From contig RPFO01000497.1 in the NCBI GenBank assembly GCA_009746045.1, positions 1,072,970-1,136,969 on the forward strand: DNA of 64,000 nucleotides. Reading direction: 5' to 3'. Under the pieces are notes generated by a model, which was not told the DNA's origin, ran no database searches, and was given only the letters and a program-made list of their open reading frames with translations. This document shows, piece after piece, positions 22,955 to 36,764 of the stretch; the first letter of the stretch is position 1, and each line of letters opens with the position of its first letter. Made by a program: the position numbers and the translations under genes. The DNA comes from Mesostigma viride (Eukaryota; Streptophyta; Mesostigmatophyceae; Mesostigmatales; Mesostigmataceae).

Positions 22955-23178
22955 TGATCGTGCTTGTTCCTTGTCAAGGGAGGGATGCATGTGGAGTAGG
23001 TGGGTGGGTGTGCTTGTTCCTTGCCAAGGAAGGGATGCACAAAGGTTAGATAGGTGCACGTGCTTGTTTCTTGTCAAGGGAGGGACGCACAAAGGGTAGG
23101 TGGGGGCACATGGTTGTGCCTCGTCAAGGGCGGGATGCACGAAGGGTAGGTGGGGGCATGTGGTTGGTCCTTGTCTTT
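22955..23178. repeat. Minisatellite of about 51 bp, four copies
   Basis: The unit starts GCTTGTTCCTTGTCAAGGGA and continues GGGATGCAC..GGTAGGTGGG. Copies begin at about 22960, 23010, 23061 and 23112. Confidence 0.85.
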
Positions 23179-23865
23179 TCACCGCCCAAGCGATGGCGAT
23201 GTAGCATGCATTATACATTTATTCGTGCATTAAAAATCACTTTCCTTACAAGCGGCCTTAGCCGACTCCATCTGCCGTTGCCATTTCTCCGTATTGCATT
23301 GTCCGGACACGGTTTTTGTGTCGCAGGTCTTCCCCCGTAAAGGCACAAGCTGCCTGCGCGCGGAATTATGTGCAGACACCTCGGTTTCCAACACGACGGC
23401 TTCCCGCACATATCGAGCTCTGGATGTACAACATCTTCCCCCGGCGCACTTGCTCCCGGATGGAGCTTCTGTGCGGTGCCGACATCCCCGGAGCTGTCCT
23501 AAGCACCGCATGGAAACAGTATTTCAAGCCACGAAGAGAAGCCACGAATTTGATATTGACTTGATATTGTCGTCAGAAGACTTGATATGCTATTTTCTGT
23601 GAAGGCGTTGGATTTTTGTGCATGACATGTAATCCTGCATTTAATAATGAAATTTTTTATGAAATAGGAACTCGTCTTGCATGAGCCTTGCTGCAAATGC
23701 CATTCATTTTTTTCCCCCGGGTAAATGGGTGTTAGGGGTTAGGTTGACCGAAATGATAAGTGAAATCAAAGTGAAATTCTGATAAGTGACATGCGTACTG
23801 CAATTCAGAACGACATAGCGACATGATTGTAGTACCGGTAGTGTACGCGAGAAGCATACGACGTC
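23179..23865. other. Unassigned sequence
   Basis: Several ORFs of 65-102 aa overlap on both strands; none is recognisable. Confidence 0.3.
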
Positions 23866-23869
23866 GTAA

Positions 23870-24233
23870 CCTACGGGACCGAGTACCGGGATCGTAAATT
23901 ACCAACTCGTAGATTACTACCTCGCAAATTACTACCTCGTACCTTACTACCTCGTAAATTACTACCTCGTACATTACTACCTCGTAAATTACTACCTCGT
24001 ACATTACTACCTCGTACATTACTACCTCGTAAATTACTACCTCGTAAATTACTACCTCGTAAATTACTACCTGGTAAATTACTACGTCGGATCTCATCTC
24101 GGATCTAGTTCGTAACTTACGCGACAGATTACAATGTAGTATCTAAACTGTAAGAGTAGTCTTGACGGTAAATTACCACCTCGTAATTTACGCCTCGGAT
24201 GCTTTTTACCACCCTCGGACGAAAAGTATAGTG
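23870..24233 (-). mobile_element. CACTATAC-ended element with tandem GTAAATTAC/GAGGTAGT repeat
   Basis: Minus-strand relative of 13693-13990, sharing the terminus CACTATACTTTTCGTCCGAG. Internally a roughly 18-bp unit (AATTACTACCTCGTA on plus) repeats about ten times at 23890-24085. The minus frame reads YEVV repeats, an artefact. Confidence 0.5.
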
Positions 24234-24240
24234 TTATATA

Positions 24241-24983
24241 TATTAAAAGTACCTTCGTGCTCTTCCCATGGCCCCCCCATTCGCCTTGGCTCCCAGCCAC
24301 TACTCGGTGGCGCTCCGGCACCAGCTATTTGCCCCGCAGCCTCTTGTTCCGGCCGGGCGGCCTTGTGGTAGCTGTGGGCAGCCGCTGGATCCCACGGGGA
24401 CTCACTACCTTGCCTGCATGGGGGGCCAACAGAATCAGAATTGGTATTTGTATTTGCACACTGTCCTCCTGACGGTGGTGCTCGCCATGATTCGGTCGGT
24501 TTTCCCCCACGCGAACATCCGGTCCGAGGATGCGGATGGCGCTGCCTTCTATTCCCCAACCACCGGCCTGACATCGTGGTGCTGGACTTTGAGGGGGGTG
24601 GCCGGCATCTGCTTATTGACGTTTCGGTGGCGCGGCCCTTGGCTCTTAGCCACGTGGCTGGGGCCTCCCTCACGGCAGGTTACACGGCGGACCGGGCGGA
24701 GCGGGCCAAGCTCCTGGCCTACGGCGACGTCGGGCACCATCGTGTGGTGCCCTTTGTCCTGGAGGAGTTTGGGGCCATGGGGCCCCTGACCTCCGCCTTC
24801 TTCAAGGAGTGTTGCCGGCTCCGGGAGGACCGGCTGGACCTGGAGGGCCAGCGGGCCCCATGGTCCGCGCGGACCTGGACGTCATATTGGCGTCAGCGCT
24901 TGTCGGTGGCGCTGACTCGGGCCATGGCTGACATCATGCTCCGCCGTACGCGGGCTGATTTTGCGGTGCAGCAGGGCTATTAG
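24241..24983 (+). pseudogene. LINE fragment: zinc knuckle plus restriction-like endonuclease domain, one frameshift
   Basis: The first frame (from 24268) gives VALRHQLFAPQ and CGSCG..D..GTHYLACMGG. After a frameshift near 24430-24500 the second frame gives RPDIVVLDFEGGGRHLLIDVSV (catalytic P-D and D candidates), then VVPFVLEEFGAMG, RLDLEGQ and SVALTRAMADIMLRR to a TAG at 24981-24983. Same family as 11424-12706 and less decayed. The RT is missing, so this is a 5'-truncated insertion. Family knowledge (R2-like elements): the nuclease nicks the target to prime reverse transcription. Confidence 0.7.
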
Positions 24984-26396
24984 GTTCCTCCGTTAGGCGT
25001 TTCCATTGGTCTTATCGTAGTATAGAGCTTTGACATGGCTCTGTATATAGGTTTATAGCTGGGCGTTTGCTTTGGTTTGAGTGATTTCACTCTGCTGTAA
25101 GTAATTATATTTTTATAATATATAGGAACCTTATATATGCATCATCTGGTGTGGCGGTATAGGCAATCAGAATATAGGCCCACATGCACATGTACATGGC
25201 TACATAATGCCAATTCATCATCTGATGCATGTGTGGGGCCCACAACTATAGGCGTACAAGTACAAGGCCACGTTGGCTAGGCCTTACTATTCTACACTAC
25301 TGCTGCTATGGGTCCATATTGCCCCAAATAAAATAACACAGTCATGTAGTATACCCGCAGAAGTCTTCAAGATGATGGTTTTCGTGAACACGGGCAGGGA
25401 TCGAAGACACTAGCTGGGACTGATGCGCGTACATTGCGCACACGCGGAAGGCCGGGCGCTGCCCCAAGGCACGCATGCAGGAAACATACTCCTTGATACT
25501 GTGGACGCTAGCTTGGATCGAAACATAGCCTGGATGACGCGGATCGAGTTGCTAGATCTGCGACTAACTTCAGACCTGGGGGCGAGTGAGTCGCGCACCA
25601 CTTGCCTTCACAGGTGAAGTATGGATCCGCGTAGAAAAAGTACCTCACCGGCTACTGCGTGGCTTGCCTTTGCACAGTGCATGTTGACACATTTTACTTA
25701 CTTACTTGCTTGTAACTTACTGTCCAGACGCCTTGCATGGGCTGGCCGATTATGCTATGTAGTCTATGATTGCATGTCTCAGCAGCTAGTTGCAACATCC
25801 ATGCATGCAGGTTAACATGCATGCCAACTGATTGCCATGCGATTCAATCATCACAAAACCCATGGGATCAGACCTTGGTACAGGATCGAGGTCCAACGCA
25901 TATGCATATGACATAGTGCTTCAACCATTAAATTGTCCAAGATTGAATTAAATAAGAAACATTTTGGTCACAGTTGACAGGCTCAGATGTTGTTAGTATC
26001 TGGCATGATGTTCAAACCACCAATATCAATTTGGTAACTTTCGTGCACATGTCCCAGGACCTCCCAACGTCGGTACAGGCAACATCGCACACCATTCGAG
26101 ATCCAAGTTAAGCAGTTCATGGCTACCTGGATCAACGACTTGTCATCCAGGGATAGCCATCGCATGAGCGCACCATGGGAGCGTATCCACCATCCCATGG
26201 CTCCGACTTGTAGGAACCACCCCCGACTCTATTGCCCTCATCCTGCCCCCCTCCCAAAACTTGGTTACTATGCTACAAAAATCGCGCCCTGGATGCAGGC
26301 GTGCAAGGTCAGCTAGGTAATCAATTTCACTAACTTATCATCTAACTGCTCCTTGATCTAACTGTTACTAGCTGCACTTAACTAAACAATGCCCCC
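24984..26396. other. 3' flank of the LINE fragment and other repeat debris
   Basis: 25150-25330, read on the minus strand, resembles the stretch downstream of the ORF1-only LINE (38400-38530; TGTAGAATAG, CCATGTACATGT). 25345-25430 resembles 12690-12765 (AGTATACCCGC..GGGCAGGGA..GGACTGATG). An ACTT run lies at about 25693-25710. No gene. Confidence 0.4.
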
Positions 26397-28818
<2,422 letters not shown>

Positions 28819-29958
28819 CTGGGTGTGTGGAGCGGCGGGGTTCAGCCGGCACGGCGCAAAAAACAGTGTCACCACACGCATAAACGTGGCGAACTGTCGC
28901 TACTGTAGTGGGAGCGGAACTAACGGGCATGCGTAATGTGGGACGGGTGAAGCGGGCATGAATCGCGGGGCCCGATTACTGGCATGTCATCAATTCAATC
29001 GGCTGCAAGGCGGGGTAATGCTATAATGTTATCACCAAAGCACCAGAAAGGACAAGTGTGGCGCATGAGGTCACGGAACGGAAACAGCCGGAATGGAAAT
29101 ACGAGGAACGCGGCTGTCAAGAACTCCACAGGAAAAGCTGGCGAGAGACGAGAATTCTGACACGTTCTAGGCACAAATGAAGCTTTGAGGAAGCGTACGC
29201 ATGCCCGCCGGAGAAAAAAATTACCTGTGAGCATGCATCCACATTGCAAGTTTCTCTCCGGCTAAACCATTTTCACTGATGGTGGTCTTGATTGGACGCA
29301 GCTGGACGATTGCCATTGATTTTTCTGAGTTCACTGCCCAGGAATCTCTTTCGAGGTAAAAATCGCAATGATATCAGCTACGTGCGCCTGAATAACCGGA
29401 TACAATTTTGGGAGAATTGTCGAATACGGTAGTGTTTGCCTGCAAGCTGCGACACCTGGCGCCTCGTGAACGTGTAGGAAAGGCAGGTCCGACGTTCCAG
29501 TGATTATGGAAACCATAGCAGATTTGTGCAAGTTTTTCTCATCTCCCGCGACATGCTGACGCGATGCCTCTGACGTGTGCGGCCTGACCAGGCTGGGAAG
29601 CACCACGGCCTTCCAGGGTGCCCCGTAGTACGGAGATTCCACGGTCCCAGGAGCTGTTGACACGTAGACTCCCAACTCTCAACGGGCAGGAAGCGGGGAG
29701 TCACGGCGCGTGTGCGCACCCGCACACAGCGACATGCAGTGACGCACTGTGCAGAGAGATCAACTTGTGCTGCAGGCGGGCGCGCGAATTCTGGTATCCT
29801 CGCCCAAAACGAATCAGCGTGACGCAGCACTGGCCACTGGCCGCGTCCGTTGGCTTGATAGACGAGGCTGCACGCGACCCAGAAGGGCCCAGATTCAGCT
29901 GCTAACGCGGTCAATGATGGCAGATAAGCGAGGCAAATTTCTGTGCTAAAACCGAAAT
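28819..29958. promoter_or_regulatory. Divergent region between hemerythrin and MAGL genes
   Basis: Should contain both promoters and probably a first hemerythrin exon that I could not identify. A 114-aa minus ORF (29331-29675) has fairly protein-like composition but no clear link to hemerythrin. Confidence 0.4.
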
Positions 29959-32900
29959 ATGCACCCAATTGTCGTGCCGGTTGCCATTGCTGCTGGATTG
30001 ATCATACGCAGGGCGCGGGGGGGCAGGAAAGACAAATCGGTAACGGACAGCACCGACTTATCACGTGTAGACAGTTTCAAGCTTGCTGAAATGGAGGCGG
30101 AGGCACTAGCCTTGGCGGATGAGAAACGGGAGGGATTGGAAATTACTACTTCTACCATGGTCAATGATAGAGGCTTTAATCTCTTCACATGTCGCTGGCA
30201 ACGCAAAGGTGCCACCGAGGTTCGCGGGGTTGTTTTCTTGATGACGGGATACGCGGATTACATCAGGGAGGTTGCCGATGGCAAGCTTCCAGGGCGATGG
30301 GGGGGGCTAGCGGAAGCAGCGAGGGACCTCGCCAGGAAAAACTACGCCTGCTTCGGGCATGACCATCAAGGGCAAGGCAGAAGCGAAGGCGTGCGGTGCC
30401 ACATTTCATCCTTCGAGTAAGTGTTGAAGGAATTATTGCTGTAGCGGCCGGCCACGATTCTTTATCGATTTCTGGGCACAACCAATTGCGTTACTAAAAG
30501 TGTTATCATTAGGCGTTGTCGGCATGCCGTGTGAGATTTGAAGATGGGCAGAGGAAGCGTCACCACGGCAGACAGCCCCGCAATTCAGGTCACTCTTGCA
30601 CCCCATGTGCGGGTTATCTTGGTAAAGCCGTGCACAAGGATCACTTACAAACGCTCCATGCTCCGCCTGCACGTTCAGTTCTATTCACCTAGTGGTCATT
30701 ATGACGCATGGCATTGAGCATAAGACGGCATTGGAAGAAGTCGCTGCATGACTTTTGTGACATGCTGGCGCCAGATGATTTTTAGAACGTACTGGTGCCA
30801 AGTTCTATCATTAAAGACCAGGTCTAGGCTGGCGCCAACTACGTTTGTGCCACAGCTGTTTAGTTCTTTTATGCTGTTGCCGCTTGTGATCCCATCAAAC
30901 TCATTATGCTGTGATCGTCCCATGCTCTTGTCTTCAGAACTGTGTGTGTGCACTCTCTAAATGGTTTGTCTCTAACTGTGTCTTTGCTCTCACCGAATGG
31001 TTTGGCCTTGACACTTCCGTGCCCTTCCCTTCCCACCCACCAGATCATGGGATACCATAAACCTTGTCCTGTTGCATGGGTCGCTGTTTCGCCGATGGAA
31101 ACTTTACTGCTGCCGCCAGACACTTTATGATTGCTGTCCCCAAACAGCATTCTGGCTAACGGTGTACTGCCTCGCTACCTCGTTTGTATTGCATTTCTAC
31201 TGCCCACCCTCAGGCACACTATCGTGGGTGCACTCCAGTAGATGTTGTTAACCACATACCGCTGTTTCTTTGCCCATGAAACATACCTCCCCCCCCCACC
31301 CCCCTTTCCCCCTCAGGAATCTGATCGTGGACGCGCTTCAGTTCATCGACAGCGTGCTGGAGGCCAACCCGGCACTGTCCTCCCTGCCCCGCTTCCTGAT
31401 CGGCGAGAGCATGGGCGGGGCGCTCTGCGTGCAGCTCGCGCGGAGGCGGCCGGATTTCTTCACCGGCGCGGTCCTCCTCGCGCCCATGGTGGAGATCCAC
31501 CCGTCCATGATGCCCGCGTGGCCGGTCGTACAGGTGGGTGGTGCCCGCACCCGTTCATGATGCCCACCTGGCAGGTGGGTGCTTCCGGTTTGCAGGGCTG
31601 CCCCCCCACCCCCCACCCCTTCCCCCCCTCCTTTGTGTGCGCACAACTCCCAGTGCGCATGCGCATGTGCCTGCCTGGAGCCATGGGATCAGACCGCCGC
31701 CCTCGAGGGGTTGCCCTCACCAAGCGTAGGGGGTGATGCCGCCCGTGTCCTCTCGTGTGTAGCCCCACTGCAGCCAGGGGTTGCCCTCACCAAGTAGGGG
31801 GTGATGCCGCACGTGTCCTCTCGTGTATAGCCCCTCTGCAGCCAGGGGTTGCCCTCACCAAGTAGGGGGTGATGCCGCACGTGTCCTCTCGTGTATAGCC
31901 CCTCCGCAGCCAGGGGTTGCCCTCACCAAGCGTAGGGGGTGATGCCGCACGTGTCCTCTCGTGTGTAGCCCCTCTGCAGCCAGGGGTTGCCCTCACCAAG
32001 CGTTGGGGGTGATGCCGCACGTGTCCTCTCGTGTGTAGCCCCTCTGCAGCCAGGGGTTGCCCTCACCAAGCGTAGGGGGTGATGCGGCACGTGTCCTCTC
32101 GTGTGTAGCCCCTCCGCAGCCAGGGGTTGCCCTCACCAAGCGTAGGGGGTGATGCCGCACGTGTCCTCTCGTGTATAGCCCCTCTGCAGCCAGGGGTTGC
32201 CCTCACCAAGCGTAGGGGGTGATGCCGCACGTGTCCTCTCGTGTGTAGCCCCTCTGCAGCCAGGGGTTGCCCTCACCAAGCGTAGGGGGTGATGCCGCAC
32301 GTGTCCTCTCGTGTATAGCCCCTCTGCAGCCAGGGGTTGCCCTCACCAAGCGTAGGGGGTGATGCCGCCCGTGTCCTCTCGTGTATAGCCCCTCTGCAGC
32401 CAGGGGTTGCCCTCACCAAGCGTAGGGGGTGATGCCGCACGTGTCCTCTCGTGTATAGCCCCTCTGCAGCCAGGGGTTGCCCTCACCAAGTAGGGGGTGA
32501 TGCCGCCCGTGTCCTCTCGTGTATAGCCCCTCTGCAGCCAGGGGTTGCCCTCACCAAGCGTAGGGGGTGATGCCGCCCGTGTCCTCTCGTGTGTAGCCCC
32601 TCTGCAGCCAGGGGTTGCCCTCACCAAGCGTAGGGGGTGATGCCGCCCGTCTCCTCTCGTGTGTAGCCCCTCTGCAGCCAGGGGTTGCAGGACGTGAAGC
32701 CTAGGTCGGCCACGTGCGCGCGTTTATTCCTGCCCTCGTGTGGAAGCCAACACGGGTGTCGGGGCCACGGTTGTTACGGCATCAACAGGTTTCCTGGGCA
32801 TGGACAAGTCTTTCTCGGTGGCTGTCTTTACATCAGGTTGGGCATGTGCCCTGATGGGGTTCCTGGCATGTATGGGGATTATCGTCCGTGCGCTGTCGCA

Positions 32901-34614
32901 GTGTGCACCCATGCAAGTACTCCCTTTCGTCATCTGAGGCAAGCAAATCCGTAGCCTTCAGGTGGGTAGAATTTGGAGAGTGTGCATTCATTCATTCCGA
33001 AATTTCTGTGCACAGGAGAATATGCATTCGCTCAACCCGAAATTTCTGTGCTGCGCACCCTCTCTTTTACTGCCCCTTTTGCCGCCCTCTTCCCCCCCTC
33101 TTTTCTCATCCCATCAGGTTCTGAAGGTGGCGGCCCACCTGGTGCCCAAAGCGGCCGTGGTGCCGGGCGACAGTGTGCGGCTGCTGGAGAAGTGCGTGCA
33201 CGACCCGCAGATGCTGGAGCAGGCGCTGCACGACCCGATGGCCTACCATGGTGCGCGCCGTTTTTTTTATTTATATGTTTAGTTATTTACTTGTGTGTGT
33301 GGTGATGGCCTACCACGGTCCGTGCCATTTTATTAATTTATATATTTGGTTATTTACTTTGTGTGTGTGTGTGTGTGGCAGCGGCCTACCAGGGTGCCCA
33401 CCGTCTCTTTTCCTTCTTTCTTCTGTGTGAGTGTGTGCGGCGATGGCCTACCACGGTGGGTGCCGGTTGACAGTTTCACGCTGCGTGCAGCTTGCCTTGC
33501 CTACCGCAATGTGTGCAGCTGGTGTGCGGGTCTGTCTCTGGCGGTCCATGCACACTTGGGCACCTATGAGCATTTCCCACCTGCGCGATGCGTGGGGATG
33601 GCCCACCTTGGTGCATCGAATGGTCCGCTGCGGTGCCGACTGTGGTAGTGTGACATGGTGAGGGAAGTGATTATGGCGTACAGCGGGGCAACAAATGGCT
33701 GACTGGGTGTATATGGCGGGATATATGATGGCAGTGGAGACAGTGATGCGACCCGCTGTGTGGTGCCACAAAGCTTCGGGTCATTTTATCGCGTCTTTCA
33801 GATTTAACCCCAGCAGCATCTGGCACGGTGGAGTGATGGGAATGGTTGCTTTCTTGTCTGCACGGGGTTGCATTCAGCAAGCGACCTTCATTCGTCACTT
33901 GCGTGTTCCATGGACCGGCCCCGGCCCTTATCACCTGCCCACCTTTATGCCTCTATTGTTGATTCTCAATTGTCTCTTGTCCTGCCCTCCTGCCTGCAGG
34001 CCGTGCGCGTCTGAAGACGTCGCTGGAGCTGATGAACGCCACGCACAACATCCAGAAGAATTTCCGCGAGGTATAGGGGCCTTTTTTGTGTTTTGAGAGA
34101 TCTTTTTGTTATCATTGGGCAATTTCTAGCAGACTTTCATGACCAGAAAGATTTTTTCTCGGCACTTGATGCACTCTTCTCCCGCTTGACTCCTCCCACT
34201 TGACACACCCTTCCAGTTCCTCCGCGGGGTCCTCCCCATTCTTCACCCTCCCTCCTCCCCCCCCCCGGCCCCCATAGCTTTTCCGGCCCCTTTCCCCCTG
34301 GCTCATCCCCATTCTCTTCCCACTCATCATCCACCCCTTGACCTCCCCCCCCCTCCCCCCCCCAGTTCACCACGCCGCTGCTCATCCTGTTCGGCACGGA
34401 GGACACGGTCACCCGCCGCGAGAGTGCCGAGGCGCTGTACAACAAGTGCGGGAGCTCGGACAAGACCTTTCTGCAGATCGACGGCGGCTGGCACGCGCTG
34501 CTGGACGAGCTGGACGTGGTCGTCAAGCGCGTCAAGTCTGAGATCATCGGCTGGATCGACCAGCGGGCCACGGCAGGCGCGGCCGCCGCTGCCGCAGCAG
34601 CAGCGACGCCATGA
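29959..34614 (+). CDS. Monoacylglycerol lipase-like alpha/beta hydrolase, five exons
   Basis: Exons: 29959-30416, 31317-31533, 33118-33250, 34000-34070 and 34366-34614. All have GT/AG borders and matching phases, giving 375 aa. The N-terminus has a hydrophobic stretch (VVPVAIAAGLII), a likely membrane anchor. ACFGHDHQGQGRSEG matches plant MAGLs. The nucleophile elbow is GESMGG with Ser184, the acid Asp306 is in FGTEDTVT, and the base His336 is in GGWHALLDE. The usual HG before the oxyanion loop is TG here (LMTGYADY). Family members hydrolyse monoacylglycerol to glycerol and fatty acid, and some act on lysophospholipids; the exact substrate is inferred. The C-terminus ends in an alanine run. 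Introns 2 and 3 carry donor-junction duplications. Confidence 0.9.
31551..31590 (+). repeat. Duplicated MAGL exon 2/donor junction
   Basis: TTCATGATGCCCACCTGGCAG then GTGGGTG at about 31553-31580 repeats the true junction at 31504-31540 (TCCATGATGCCCGCGTGG..CAG then GTGGGTG). Confidence 0.75.
31690..32690. repeat. 70-bp minisatellite in MAGL intron 2, about 14 copies
   Basis: The unit contains CAGGGGTTGCCCTCACCAAG, GGGGGTGATGCCGCACGTGT and CCTCTCGTGTGTAGCCCCTC. Some units lack the CG of AAGCGTAGG, so lengths are 68 or 70. The GATGCC..CGTG..TCGT..AG core loosely resembles the exon 2 end, so it may have started from the same junction. Confidence 0.93.
33237..33615 (+). repeat. Repeated MAGL exon 3/donor junction in intron 3
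   Basis: GATGGCCTACCATG|GTGCGCGCC (bar marks the splice site) recurs at 33303, 33378, 33442 and 33596 as GATGGCCTACCACG|GT, GCGGCCTACCAGG|GT, GATGGCCTACCACG|GT and GATGGCCCACCTTG|GT. T-rich and GTGT-rich spacers separate the copies. Confidence 0.85.
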
Positions 34615-34850
34615 GCAGATGGGGACTGGGGGTGAAGGAAGTTTGAAGGGCATGGGGATTGCCATGCGGGCGACGGCTGGTGCGCCCGCAGCCACCGCTG
34701 CAGCGACGAAATGAGGGAATGGGGATTGGGGGTAAATAAGTTTGAGGGGCTAGGGGATCAGCGAGCGGGTGATCCACGTGCTGCCCGCCGCCACCGCTAC
34801 AGGAGACGAGATGGGTGGGGGTGAGGGGGAGAGAGGGGCACGCCATGGGC
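34587..34850 (+). repeat. Triplicated MAGL stop-codon/3'-UTR segment
   Basis: The alanine-codon run with the stop and following ATGGGGACTGGGGGTGAA is repeated about 103 and 200 bp downstream as GCAGCGACGAAATGAGGGAA.. and CTACAGGAGACGAGATGGGT... Only the first copy is in the reading frame. Confidence 0.75.
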
Positions 34851-36309
34851 AGGGTGGGGGGCGGAACCAGCTCGTGGGGTCAAGGCTGCCAGCCGATAAA
34901 CATTACATTGTGCACACCACACGGTCTGGTACACGATGCAATCAGACTCTACATTTCTTGATCAATTCAGTGACTTTTCTTGCCCAAGTGGCGTATCCTG
35001 GGTTGCTACTGGCCGTCAGTATACGTGATTGGTGGTCACCCTGGATGGCAAACTGGCCATGGGTGGAATGTTCTCCAGCGGGGTGGAGCAATGGTGGCAC
35101 TGTCGCATCATGGATGGGGTAGCGGCGGTACGTTGGTGTCCAGCCGTCCTGGGTCACCGACCCAGGGACAGGGCTGATGCCAGGGTGACAGCAGGGGGGC
35201 TGGCAGGGTCAAGGTCGCTGGTGATGGCAACTGTGGCATGGATGCGGTGCCAGGTTCTCCATTTCCTTCTGCCGAGGGTGTACACATGGCTAGATGCATG
35301 CTGGCTATTATGAGGGAAATATCAGGTGTGGTGAAGTGGAGGGGCATGAGCTCTTGAAATCAGTGCAACGGCTTCCTGAGGCACAGGCATTGGCTGCAGC
35401 TGGGAGTATCCTGCACGTGGTGTACACGCCGGCCTTGTGTGTTGCCCGAGCAGGTCGGAGCTTATGGGTTGTTTAAGGGGGTTTGTTCCTCCCATGAGCA
35501 CCAGCTGATGCAAGTGTTCTGTTCCTAGGCACGTGGGCGACATGCCATGTGTGTCGATTTGCAAATTTGTTGGGAATCTACGCCACATCCCATAACCATC
35601 ACAGGTGATGTTAGCTTTTGGGAAACGGTGGTAATGAACCCCGCACTAGCAGCTTCTTCCCCCCTGAGCAGGTAATGTAGTTGAAACAATGCGGTTGAAA
35701 CAATTCGTGTTGTGGCGACCTAGAAAACTTGCAGGAAAAGGATTCTTGAGTAGTTTTTTTTTTTTGCGTGCTGGGTATGCACAGCATGATTGGGCATGCA
35801 TCGTTGAGAGTTAGGGTGGAAGTAAGTCAGTCAGGACTTGTGTGCCATGCGCAGAGGCATGCCACAGAGCTCTGGTGTGTGTGTCCGGCGTAAGCCAGAA
35901 TTTTGCGAAGCTTATGTTGTTGAAGCTTTGAAAAGCATCATTTAACGTCTGTCCTCTTCAGTTATGCTACATGCCTTCAATTTTTTTAGCTTTTGCTGTT
36001 TGCATGGCCGGCATCATATAGAGTGACTGTAGCAGTGGTGCTTATGTAACTGTACACTCCTGGCCGCTAGGAACAAACACACTGATCATGTGAGTTTGGG
36101 TTTCAGCGCTATCGATCGTTGTCTCCCATCTATAGGTCTCACTGTGCATCAATAACGGGCTAATTAGACTTGAGTGTCTATTAATTAATTAATAGACACG
36201 TGACGCACCCGTGACTGCGTCACGTGAGCATAAGTCCTCAGTGGGAGGGGAGTGTCTAAGGTCTCACTGCATGTGCATGAATTACGTTTGCCATGGCCAG
36301 CCGCGGCCG
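34851..36309. other. Intergenic downstream of MAGL
   Basis: No supported gene. At 36179-36232 a TTAA run adjoins a GTGACGCA..TGCGTCAC hairpin; read on the minus strand this is a hairpin followed by a TTAA tail, another likely retroelement 3' end. Confidence 0.4.
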
Positions 36310-36311
36310 TG

Positions 36312-36633
36312 TATATCAAAGAGACAACCAGCGCAGGCCAGAAATCGGGAGAATCCGGACCATGGTAGCTCGAGCCTGCCGTTATCTTTTCCGCGTTTTC
36401 GAGTCGTTCAGGATGATGAAGATGATCGATGGTGATGGAAATGTGTATCCTTGTGCATTGAAATTATGGCTGGCTTACGTGTGGAGCGACTAGATGACCT
36501 AGACGGTGGGGCCGGAAACAGCATGCTTGATCAGGGCGTGTGTTTCGAGCCTAACTGGCCGGGAGTGTCTAGTGGTGAGCACCATTGCTGCGATCGCTCT
36601 CCCACCATTTACGAGGAAATACCCGCAAATGGA
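36312..36633 (-). mobile_element. SINE-like repeat, copy 2
   Basis: Second copy of the element at 27690-28015, same orientation, with a handful of substitutions and small indels. Confidence 0.45.
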
Positions 36634-36764
36634 AAACCACTGAAAAGGTCTAGCTAGTGTATATAATTGCATGATAACGTACAAGGCTACCATACATTTC
36701 CACTGGCCCCCATTCATGTCCATCATCCTGCATGACTATAAGTGAGACAAAATTAAATTATTTG

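Noticed and set aside
29331..29675. Minus ORF of 114 aa as the missing first hemerythrin exon
   Set aside because: Protein-like composition, but it lacks a clear helix with the first ligand and a convincing donor in the right phase.
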